Assembly: GCA_002684575.1 (NCBI GenBank)
Contig: NYVP01000064.1
Span: forward strand, 13,239 to 21,079
Direction: 5' to 3'
Length of the DNA stretch: 7,841 bases
From: Verrucomicrobiales bacterium
Lineage (GTDB): Bacteria > Verrucomicrobiota > Verrucomicrobiia > Verrucomicrobiales > DEV007
The notes below the pieces were generated by a model, which had not been told where the DNA came from, did not search any database, and saw only the letters and a list, made by a program, of their open reading frames with translations. Below are positions 1-6,058 of the stretch, one piece after another. Each line of letters opens with the position of its first letter. Positions within the stretch are counted from its first letter, which is position 1. The position numbers and the translations under genes are program-made.

Positions 1-1396
1 GTTTAAATACGGGATTGCTTCTATGACCAGTCTTCCTCATGTATTTTTATGCGTGGAGGTGGATTTTGGCGGAAAAATAGTCAAAGGAATCTCTTCTGAG
101 GGGTTACCTCCAAAATGGTTTACTAAAAATCCTGACACCACTTTTGAAGAGGATTTACCTGAAATGATTACCGTGTTGAGTACAGCTCTGGATTTTTCAA
201 AGAAGATTAAAGCTGATACTATTTTTGAATTTTGGGTTGAGTTATATGAAGTTCAGGAACGTTGGGCTAAAGAGGAGAATATTCCACCTTTGCTGGCTCA
301 CCTTGGAAGTTCTCTAGTTGAAAGAGCTCTAATTGATGCGTTTTGTCGAGCTTCAAAAAAATCTTTCCATGAAGTTCTACGCAAAAATGATTTAGGTGTT
401 CGTTTAGGATATTTTTACGATGAACTGAAGGGTGGTCAGCCTGCCGATTGGTTGCCTGATAAACCTTTGAATCAAATTATTGCACGACATACTGTTGGCC
501 TTGGAGATCCTTTACTTGGATCTGAAATTACCGAAAAGGATTGTTGTCAAGACGGCTTACCGCAGGCACTCGACGAAGTTATTGATGAATATAATATTAC
601 TCATTTTAAAATTAAAATTTGTGGCGAAATTGAAATTGATCTTCCTAGGTTAGAATCAATCGCGACACTCCTTAAATCAAAAATAAAAGGTTTTAAATTT
701 ACTCTTGATGGAAATGAGCAATTCTCATCGATTTCAGAATTTCGATCGCATTGGGAAAAGCTCAAAGAGAACGCTTTGTTAAATTCATTTTTAAATGAGG
801 AGCATTTACTTTTTGTAGAGCAACCTCTTCATCGTGATTTTGCATTAAACGATGATGTTGTTTATGAAATAAATAATTGGGATGAATGTCCAGCTATGAT
901 AATTGACGAATCTGATGGTGAGCTTATATCTCTTAATCGCGCTTTAGAATTAGGCTATCGAGGAACGAGTCACAAAAACTGTAAGGGTGTTTTTAAGGGT
1001 ATTGCTAATGCCTGTAAGATTCAGTTCAATAGGGAAAATAAAGAAGGAAAATGGATAATGAGTGGTGAGGATCTTGCTAACGTTGGTCCTTTTGCGCTTC
1101 TGAATGATTTAACTGTAATGTCCTCCCTTGGTGTTAGTCATGTTGAAAGAAACGGACATCACTATTTTTCAGGTCTTTCAATGTATGACAAAGATCTCCA
1201 AAAAAAGATTTGTTTGGCGCACCCTGATCTCTATTCGTTTGGACAATTAGATTTTCCATCTCTAATCATAAAAAACGGCTTAATTTCTGTAGACTCTCTA
1301 ACTAAAAGTGCTTTTGGATGTGGATTAGAGCTTGATGAAGAAAACATCAAAAAGTTTGGTGATTCAGGAATGGTTCCTGAGAATTGGAAATCATAG
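1..1396 (+). CDS. Enolase-superfamily (MLE-like) protein, 5' end outside window
   Basis: The reading frame is open from the first full codon at position 2 and encodes FKYGIAS before the first ATG at 23. That stretch looks like the conserved first strand of the N-terminal capping domain, so the true start lies upstream and ATG 23 is internal. Counting from that ATG (457 codons), the (beta/alpha)7-beta barrel signature is complete: KIK at 196-198, Asp229 (LDGNE), Glu266 (VEQP) and Asp295 (IDES) as probable Mg ligands, then Lys318 and Lys321 (SHKNCKG). Lysines on both barrel sides fit the muconate-lactonizing-enzyme subgroup: racemases, epimerases, cycloisomerases and OSBS-like enzymes acting through an enediolate. 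The PPKWF segment at 29-33 is, from memory, typical of a planctomycete/verrucomicrobial clade annotated only as enolase C-terminal-domain-like. Substrate unknown. It is probably cytosolic, as no export signal is visible in the part seen. It runs convergent to sufU. Sure of superfamily, not of reaction. Confidence 0.88.
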   Translation, partial: FKYGIASMTSLPHVFLCVEVDFGGKIVKGISSEGLPPKWFTKNPDTTFEEDLPEMITVLSTALDFSKKIKADTIFEFWVELYEVQERWAKEENIPPLLAHLGSSLVERALIDAFCRASKKSFHEVLRKNDLGVRLGYFYDELKGGQPADWLPDKPLNQIIARHTVGLGDPLLGSEITEKDCCQDGLPQALDEVIDEYNITHFKIKICGEIEIDLPRLESIATLLKSKIKGFKFTLDGNEQFSSISEFRSHWEKLKENALLNSFLNEEHLLFVEQPLHRDFALNDDVVYEINNWDECPAMIIDESDGELISLNRALELGYRGTSHKNCKGVFKGIANACKIQFNRENKEGKWIMSGEDLANVGPFALLNDLTVMSSLGVSHVERNGHHYFSGLSMYDKDLQKKICLAHPDLYSFGQLDFPSLIIKNGLISVDSLTKSAFGCGLELDEENIKKFGDSGMVPENWKS

Positions 1397-1410
1397 ATTT
1401 ATCATTTCTG

Positions 1411-1455
1411 AAATTTTTCTGGCGCATTTATTTGCGAGTTGTCCGTGAAAAATTT
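1411..1455. terminator. Weak candidate bidirectional terminator
   Basis: The 102-bp gap between two convergent genes contains a 9-nt perfect inverted repeat, AAATTTTTC at 1411-1419 and GAAAAATTT at 1447-1455. Nested inside is a 4-bp stem, CGCA at 1423-1426 with TGCG at 1433-1436. The outer stem is almost all A-T and its T-run lies inside the stem, so it is not a textbook intrinsic terminator. Its position between two converging genes is the main argument for a role. No other structured element was seen in this gap. Confidence 0.28.
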
Positions 1456-1498
1456 AATCACTTCTAAAAGGCTGAAATTTGATAGTTGGCTAATTTGA

Positions 1499-1948
1499 CT
1501 ATTCTGTGCTCGCCTCATTTTCGCCTTTAAGTGCGGCTTCCAATGCATGCCATGCCAATGTGGCACACTTGATTCTTGCGGGAAATTTACGGACCCCTAC
1601 TAAAGCTGCCATATCACCGTGCTCAACAAGATCAACTTCTGGTTCTTCATCTCCTGTCAAGAGAGTCTTTGTTTCCTCGATTAATGTTTCCACTTCGTTG
1701 GTTTTTTTACCACTTACCATTGTAGTCATTATTGATCCTGAGGCCCGTGAAATAGCACAACCATCCGTTTCACATGCCACTTCATCTAACGTATCTTCAG
1801 ATTTTCTAACATAAACTGTGAGTTTATCTCCGCAGAGTGGATTCGACCCCTCAGCACTGCATGTACAAGGATCCAAGGGCTCACTATTTCTAGGCCTTTT
1901 GTTATGAGCCAAAATAATTTCCTGATAGAGGTCGCTTAAATCATCCAT
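1499..1948 (-). CDS. sufU: SufU-type Fe-S cluster assembly protein (Zn-dependent sulfur acceptor)
   Basis: 149 residues, normal length for SufU. In SUF systems of this type SufU takes persulfide sulfur from SufS and passes it to the SufBCD scaffold, using a zinc site for ligand exchange. The expected zinc/sulfur residues are present: Cys39 and Asp41 in NPLCGD, Cys64 in GCAIS, and Cys128 in RIKCATLAW. About 63 residues separate Cys64 and Cys128, the longer spacing that distinguishes SufU from IscU. Unusual are extra cysteines: a CTC pair (Cys28, Cys30) just before the first motif, and Cys59. Cytosolic; no signal sequence. It is the second gene of a sufS-sufU operon with a 10-nt gap. The start is fixed by GAGGA 7 nt upstream, which overlaps the sufS stop. 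Sure of family; the role of the extra Cys pair is unknown. Confidence 0.95.
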   Translation of the reverse strand: MDDLSDLYQEIILAHNKRPRNSEPLDPCTCSAEGSNPLCGDKLTVYVRKSEDTLDEVACETDGCAISRASGSIMTTMVSGKKTNEVETLIEETKTLLTGDEEPEVDLVEHGDMAALVGVRKFPARIKCATLAWHALEAALKGENEASTE

Positions 1949-1955
1949 CCAGTTT

Positions 1956-1960
1956 TCCTC
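1956..1960 (-). promoter_or_regulatory. Ribosome binding site of sufU, overlapping the sufS stop
   Basis: Read on the minus strand the junction is TGAGGAAAACTGGATG. The GAGGA Shine-Dalgarno core shares two bases with the sufS TGA stop and sits 7 nt before the sufU ATG. It is the only strong Shine-Dalgarno sequence I see in the window, and its placement suggests that ribosomes ending sufS reinitiate on sufU. Confidence 0.7.
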
Positions 1961-3179
1961 AGTTTGCGAAAATATCGCTTACTTTTTTAAGAGCATCACC
2001 TAATTGGTTAATTTCATCAATAGTGTTATAAAAAGACATTGAAGCTCTCGTAGTCGCACTGACACCTAATCTTTTCATAAGAGGCTGAGCGCAGTGATGA
2101 CCTGCTCTTACGGCTATTGCATTTGTATCAAGTATTGTCGCAATATCATGCGGGTGAGCAGACTCCATGGTAAATGATATGACCGGCACTTTATTATTTG
2201 CTGTCCCTGTAATCTTTAAAGAAGGAATAGAACTCAGTGTTTCTGTAGCATGTTCTAGCAGAGATGATTCAATTTTATGAATATTATCCCAACCTAATTC
2301 TGTTATGTATTCGATGGCTTTTTTTAGGCCAATTGCTCCGCTGATGTTTGGTGTTCCTGCCTCGAAACGTTCTGGGGGTGCTCTGAAGGTAGTTCCCTCA
2401 AAGCTCACAATATTGATCATGTCTCCACCACCTTGGTAAGGTGGCATTTCTTTGAGTAGTTCGTTTCGTCCGTAGAGAACTCCGATTCCATCAGGCCCAA
2501 AGAGTTTATGAGATGAGAAAACGTAAAAATCACAATCAAGATCTTGAACATCGACTGCTTGGTGTGCCACTGCCTGCGCACCATCAAGCAGAACAGGTAT
2601 GTTTTTAGACTTGAGAGTAGCTATCATTTCTTTGGCAGGATTTATAGTTCCTAGCGCATTTGAGACGTGAACAAAAGCAGCCATCTTTGTGCGATCGTTA
2701 ATCTTTGATTCGAAGTCTTCGAGGTCTATTTCACCTTCATCAGTTATCGCTATAGGAATGACTTTTGCACCGGTGCTTTTGGCAATTATTTGCCAAGGAA
2801 TAATGTTGGCGTGGTGTTCCATTTCGGTGACGATTATCTCGTCATCTTTTTGTAATCGGTTTTTACAAAAACTATTAGCAACAAGGTTTACTGCTTCAGT
2901 CGCACCTCTTACAAAAATTATTTCTTTAGCTGAACCAGCGTTAATAAATTTAGCAACAGTCAACCTCGCGTCATCGTAAGCAACGGTAGCATTCATGCTG
3001 AGGTGATGTACGCCGCGATGAATGTTAGCATTTTCCTCAGAAAGAAAGTTCGTCACGCGGTCAATTACAGCTTGGGGTTTCTGAGTTGTGGCGGCATTAT
3101 CAAGATAAACTAAGGGCTTCCCATTTACTTCTTGATTAAGTATTGGGAAATCATCTCTTATTGTTGATGCCTCTTTCAT
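1959..3179 (-). CDS. sufS: SufS-family (group II) cysteine desulfurase
   Basis: 406 residues, the usual length of SufS/CsdA. A PLP enzyme, it removes sulfur from L-cysteine to give alanine and an enzyme persulfide for Fe-S cluster assembly. Visible motifs: the N-terminal YLDNAATTQKP, His123 in EMEHHANI stacking on PLP, Asp199 and Gln202 in LLDGAQAVAHQ, the PLP Schiff-base Lys225 in SSHKLFGP, and catalytic Cys363 in RAGHHCAQP. The short catalytic loop and the RAGHHC form mark group II (SufS) rather than group I (IscS/NifS). The ATG at 3179 gives the standard MKEASTIRDDFPIL start, although no Shine-Dalgarno is visible before it. It is the first gene of a sufS-sufU pair. The usual sufBCD neighbours are absent: the gene upstream is divergent and the gene beyond sufU is convergent. 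Cytosolic. Confidence 0.97.
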   Translation of the reverse strand: MKEASTIRDDFPILNQEVNGKPLVYLDNAATTQKPQAVIDRVTNFLSEENANIHRGVHHLSMNATVAYDDARLTVAKFINAGSAKEIIFVRGATEAVNLVANSFCKNRLQKDDEIIVTEMEHHANIIPWQIIAKSTGAKVIPIAITDEGEIDLEDFESKINDRTKMAAFVHVSNALGTINPAKEMIATLKSKNIPVLLDGAQAVAHQAVDVQDLDCDFYVFSSHKLFGPDGIGVLYGRNELLKEMPPYQGGGDMINIVSFEGTTFRAPPERFEAGTPNISGAIGLKKAIEYITELGWDNIHKIESSLLEHATETLSSIPSLKITGTANNKVPVISFTMESAHPHDIATILDTNAIAVRAGHHCAQPLMKRLGVSATTRASMSFYNTIDEINQLGDALKKVSDIFAN

Positions 3180-3289
3180 ATTTGTTATCTATTTAATCAA
3201 CCTGACTCTGTATGTATTCAAACGGATTTCTTTGTTTTGCGGTTTTCTATTGTTTGTGATTATTATATTAGAGACTCTAAATTAATATC
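3180..3289. promoter_or_regulatory. Divergent promoter region, sufSU / DJ-1 pair
   Basis: This 110-bp AT-rich gap separates sufS (minus) from the DJ-1/PfpI gene (plus), so both promoters should lie here. On the plus strand TATTAT (3261-3266) is a good -10 match, with only a weak TTGCGG (3237-3242) 18 bp upstream. On the minus strand TATAAT is exact at 3267-3262 but has no convincing -35. A second weak minus-strand option is TTGAAT (3221-3216) with GATTAA (3198-3193), spacing 17. The two best -10 boxes overlap. The region is sound as an intergenic control region; the individual boxes are guesses. Confidence 0.4.
3268..3280. repeat. 13-nt perfect dyad, possible operator
   Basis: TTAGAGACTCTAA is a perfect inverted repeat of the 6-bp half-site TTAGAG around a single central A. 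The centre is too short to form an RNA hairpin, which favours a DNA-level protein-binding site. It lies immediately downstream of the best -10 candidates and 9 nt before the DJ-1 ATG, covering the expected plus-strand transcription start, where a repressor would act. No known regulator family is assigned. A chance dyad in AT-rich DNA remains possible. Confidence 0.3.
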
Positions 3290-3862
3290 ATGTCAGATTC
3301 AAAAGTTCTAATTATAGTTGGTGATGCTAGCGAGACACTAGACACTTTATATCCCTTTTATAGGTTACAAGAGGATAATTTTCAGCCTGTTGTGGCGGGC
3401 CCGGAAAAGAAAAAGTATCAAATGGTTATGCATGAAGTTAAACCAGGATGGACAATTACCAAGGAGTGGGAGGGATACACCATTGATGCTAGCATTTCTT
3501 TTAAAGACATTAATCCTGAAGATTATTTGGGTATTTTCTTTAGTGGTGGAAGAGCACCCGAATATATTAGGGATAACCCTGATCTTATTAAAATAACACA
3601 ATGGTTTTTTGATAATAATAAACCGATTGCAAGTGTCTGTCATGGCGTGGAAATTCCAGCCAGAGCTGATAGGGTGCGTGGTCGAAGAATGGCAACAGTG
3701 CCAAAGTGTCAATTTGACTTAGAAGTTTGTGGTGGTGTTTTTGTTGATGAACCTAGTGTAGTCGATGGAAATCTAGTTTCAGGTAGAACATTTCACGACA
3801 ATGGACAGTACTTGAGGCCATGGATTAAACTTTTAAAAGATGAAAGAAAAGCACGGGTCTAG
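3290..3862 (+). CDS. DJ-1/PfpI-family (class I glutamine amidotransferase-like) protein
   Basis: 190 residues, matching the single-domain DJ-1/PfpI length. The nucleophile elbow is visible as SVCHGVEIPA, giving Cys117 with adjacent His118. An acidic partner is likely Glu15 in GDASETLDT, and SGGRAPEYIR at 85-94 is the conserved loop near the pocket. The layout (early Glu, then Cys-His after strand five) is that of the PfpI/YhbO-type branch. Members are described as peptidases, deglycases/glyoxalases or redox-stress proteins, and sequence alone does not separate these roles. No signal peptide, so cytosolic. ATG 3290 is chosen because the Rossmann-like strand VLIIVGD begins a few residues later; no Shine-Dalgarno is visible. 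It is followed 10 nt downstream by the TIM-barrel gene, probably in one transcript. Two fused words in its middle, such as PEDYLGIFFSGG, show the core flavodoxin-like fold is intact. Confidence 0.9.
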   Translation: MSDSKVLIIVGDASETLDTLYPFYRLQEDNFQPVVAGPEKKKYQMVMHEVKPGWTITKEWEGYTIDASISFKDINPEDYLGIFFSGGRAPEYIRDNPDLIKITQWFFDNNKPIASVCHGVEIPARADRVRGRRMATVPKCQFDLEVCGGVFVDEPSVVDGNLVSGRTFHDNGQYLRPWIKLLKDERKARV

Positions 3863-3872
3863 ATAACTTATT

Positions 3873-4799
3873 ATGACTAATCATTCTAGACGATCTTTTT
3901 TTAAATTGCCATTACCCCTAGTTTGTGGGTTTTCCGCCATCTCCTCATTGAGAGCTGAGCTTGAGCAATTGAAAATACGTTATGTTCTTTCATCCGCAAT
4001 GTATGGTGAGATGAAGCTTGACGATATTTTACCTGAAGTCTCTAAAGCTGGGTGTGAGGCGATTGATATTTGGTGTAAAGTTCATGGTAACCAAAGAGAA
4101 CAGATTTCAGAAATGGGCTACGCACCTGCAAAAGATCTCTTTGATAAATATAAAGTTAAGCCCGCGGTTTTTACTAGATATCCACTCGGGCCTTTTGGTC
4201 TTCAGAACGAGATTAAAACTATTAGTCAATTTTTTGATTCAGAAATTATTGTTTGTGGTACTACTGGATCGCCTGAGCTAAAAGGTGAAGAAGCAAAAAA
4301 AGCTGTCCAAAGTTTTCTGGAAAAAATGAAGCCACATCTGGCTACTGCTGAGGAACGAGGAGTAAAAATTGCTGTAGAAAACCACAGCAGTCAGTTCTTA
4401 TATCACCCTGATGCTTTAAGATACTTTGCAGAATTCAACAAGAGTGCGCATCTAGGAGTGGCTTTTGCTCCTCACCATTTACACAAGTTTGCTGAAGATA
4501 TTCCTAATTTGATTAGAGATCTTGGAAGTCAAAATATTCCATTTATGTATTTTCAAGAGCACTCTGTAGGTATGCATAAGAAGTCCCCCAAGAAAATTGA
4601 AATGCAACAAATGCCTGGTTTTGGAGGTGCCTTGAACTACAAGAATATTTTAACTGCTTTGAAAGAAATAAAATATGAAGGATACTGTGAAATATTTATG
4701 CATCCTGTTCCTAGAGGAATTCCAATATTACCTGAAAAGTCACAGGTAACTAATGCAATAATCAAAAGTAAAAATTATATTGATTCTTTGATGGATTAA
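3873..4799 (+). CDS. Xylose-isomerase-like TIM-barrel protein with Tat-type signal
   Basis: 308 residues, the normal size of the AP-endonuclease-2/sugar-phosphate isomerase-epimerase fold. The N-terminus has a twin-arginine motif, SRRSFFK (5-11), then a short hydrophobic stretch ending in SLRA near residue 28, so Tat export and cleavage there are likely. The barrel starts at KIRYVLSSAMYG. Probable divalent-metal ligands are Glu169 in AVENH, His230 in FQEH and Glu273 in CEIFMHP. The site usually filled by an Asp/His pair reads GVAFAPHHL (195-203), keeping His but not an obvious Asp. These enzymes isomerise or epimerise sugars, inositols or keto acids; the substrate here is unknown. It lies 10 nt after the DJ-1 gene with no clear Shine-Dalgarno, probably cotranscribed. 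Its stop overlaps the stop of the convergent phosphatase gene by 4 bp. Sure of fold and fairly sure of export. Confidence 0.87.
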   Translation: MTNHSRRSFFKLPLPLVCGFSAISSLRAELEQLKIRYVLSSAMYGEMKLDDILPEVSKAGCEAIDIWCKVHGNQREQISEMGYAPAKDLFDKYKVKPAVFTRYPLGPFGLQNEIKTISQFFDSEIIVCGTTGSPELKGEEAKKAVQSFLEKMKPHLATAEERGVKIAVENHSSQFLYHPDALRYFAEFNKSAHLGVAFAPHHLHKFAEDIPNLIRDLGSQNIPFMYFQEHSVGMHKKSPKKIEMQQMPGFGGALNYKNILTALKEIKYEGYCEIFMHPVPRGIPILPEKSQVTNAIIKSKNYIDSLMD

Positions 4800-6058
4800 T
4801 TTTTGGCAGTCTGATCGTCCTGTTTCGATTTTCTTGGAAGAACAGTCACAATCTTTCCTGAATCAGGACTCCATATTTCCATGCCCTCTGGAGTTTTAAA
4901 TGGTTGTTCATCGTTAATAACTTTTGAATTTTTGATGTTATCAACTTTCACGCTTCTGACCGTAATTTTTTCTTCACTTACTACCATCCAGTTAACCTGA
5001 TTAAAGCTACCAGATGCTCTGGTCCATTGCTTGTCATCGTCATTTTTCCTGAGAGGCGCTCCCCAGCAGCCTTCTCCTATAAAGGTAATGCCATTCTCAT
5101 CGTCTCTGATAAACCCTTGATCGCTGCCCTCCTCTTTGGAAGGACGCACTGGCCATGTCCTTTTGACAACGTGGCTATCACATTCAATGACAAGATTCAT
5201 TCCATTATCATAAAATGCTTTTGCCCAGGCGTCATATTGTGAATTCTGTTCTGCCTTTCCTTTGTGGTGTGGTCTGAAAGGATGATGGTAGTGTGCGATT
5301 TTCCATTTGTAACCTTTATTAATTTTAAGATCATTTTTGAGCCATTTCCCTTGGTCTCCAGCCCTCACAATACAACTGTTAAGCGTGTAAACTCTTAGGA
5401 AATTATCACCAATACCAAATGCGTAGTAATCTCCAGGGTGGGGGGTATCAAATAATTGATGGATGTCGGATGCACCCTCGTGGTTTCCACGAGCTGCGAC
5501 GATTGGTATCATTCGGCCATCCTTTCCAGTCGTAAGTTGCCAGTCATCAAGCCAGTTAGACCAGTTTTTATTTGTTGGTGTAGATATCATATCTCCACCG
5601 AAGCATACAAATAGGGGCCTTATTTTTGCTACTGCTCTGTTGGCATTTTGTGTGGCTGCTTGATTGTTTCTACTGTCACCTCCCGCCAAAAAAGAAAAAT
5701 TTTCATTACCTTTGCTAGCAGTCTTGAAGGTGAATTGTCTACTCTCAGAATTGTCATCTCTAATTACAAATGCGTATTCCGTATTAGGTTTAAGTCCGGT
5801 TAGTCTGGCAAACCTACTTTTGAGATCGAGGAATAATGTTTTCCTATGAACTTCTTGTTGTAATGGATAGTCTACTCCATCTTTAAGTTGGGATACTTCT
5901 CCATAGTGAACTTTAGCTCCTAAGCCATCAATTTTACACCAGGCTATTGTAATGGAAGAGTGTGGGTTTGAATTCCAAATAAGTCGGTATTTATCTGTTT
6001 TTGCAAATGCTTTAAAGCTAAAGATAAGAACAAAAATAATGAGGTAGAGGGATTTCAT
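4796..6058 (-). CDS. Secreted purple-acid-phosphatase-like metallophosphoesterase, altered ligands
   Basis: 420 residues. A Sec signal peptide spans about 1-19 (LYLIIFVLIFSFKAFA, cleavage after AFA). Residues 22-115 look like the fibronectin-III-type PAP N-terminal domain (LTGLKPNTEYAFVIRD). Residues 120-335 are the calcineurin-like catalytic domain: GGDSR (Asp128), GGDM (Asp156), RGNHE (Asn192, His193), HYHHP (His256, His258) and ECDSH (Asp294, His296). Two PAP hallmarks differ. The Tyr of GDxxY, which gives the purple Fe(III) charge transfer, is Ser159, and the first His of GHxH is Asp294. It is therefore probably a PAP-fold phosphoesterase with a different metal centre rather than a true purple enzyme. 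Predicted periplasmic or extracellular. The ATG overlaps the upstream membrane-protein stop as ATGA, implying translational coupling. The C-terminus (about 370-420) has a lysine-rich tail. Substrate unknown. Confidence 0.88.
   Translation of the reverse strand: MKSLYLIIFVLIFSFKAFAKTDKYRLIWNSNPHSSITIAWCKIDGLGAKVHYGEVSQLKDGVDYPLQQEVHRKTLFLDLKSRFARLTGLKPNTEYAFVIRDDNSESRQFTFKTASKGNENFSFLAGGDSRNNQAATQNANRAVAKIRPLFVCFGGDMISTPTNKNWSNWLDDWQLTTGKDGRMIPIVAARGNHEGASDIHQLFDTPHPGDYYAFGIGDNFLRVYTLNSCIVRAGDQGKWLKNDLKINKGYKWKIAHYHHPFRPHHKGKAEQNSQYDAWAKAFYDNGMNLVIECDSHVVKRTWPVRPSKEEGSDQGFIRDDENGITFIGEGCWGAPLRKNDDDKQWTRASGSFNQVNWMVVSEEKITVRSVKVDNIKNSKVINDEQPFKTPEGMEIWSPDSGKIVTVLPRKSKQDDQTAKN

Noticed and set aside
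1408..1480. Direct repeat CTGAAATTT in the enolase-sufU gap
   Set aside because: Two copies of nine bases in AT-rich DNA are expected by chance, and the spacing suggests no array or mobile-element end.
1506..1814. 102-codon plus-strand open frame opposite sufU
   Set aside because: It lies wholly within the antisense of a clear SufU gene, has no recognisable domain, and its composition mirrors the complement of sufU codons.
2689..2979. 96-codon plus-strand open frame opposite sufS
   Set aside because: Antisense shadow inside the conserved cysteine desulfurase, with low-complexity hydrophobic sequence and no ribosome site.
3365..3712. 115-codon minus-strand open frame opposite the DJ-1 gene
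   Set aside because: It overlaps the conserved nucleophile-elbow region of the DJ-1/PfpI gene on the other strand and resembles no family.
3882..3960. Lipoprotein signal at Cys18 of the TIM-barrel protein
   Set aside because: The residues before the cysteine (PLV) do not fit a lipobox, which needs a small residue at -1. The twin-arginine motif with later cleavage fits better.
4018..4281. 87-codon plus-strand frame inside the TIM-barrel gene
   Set aside because: Out-of-frame shadow of the isomerase-like gene, rich in Leu/Phe/Lys as expected from AT-rich DNA.
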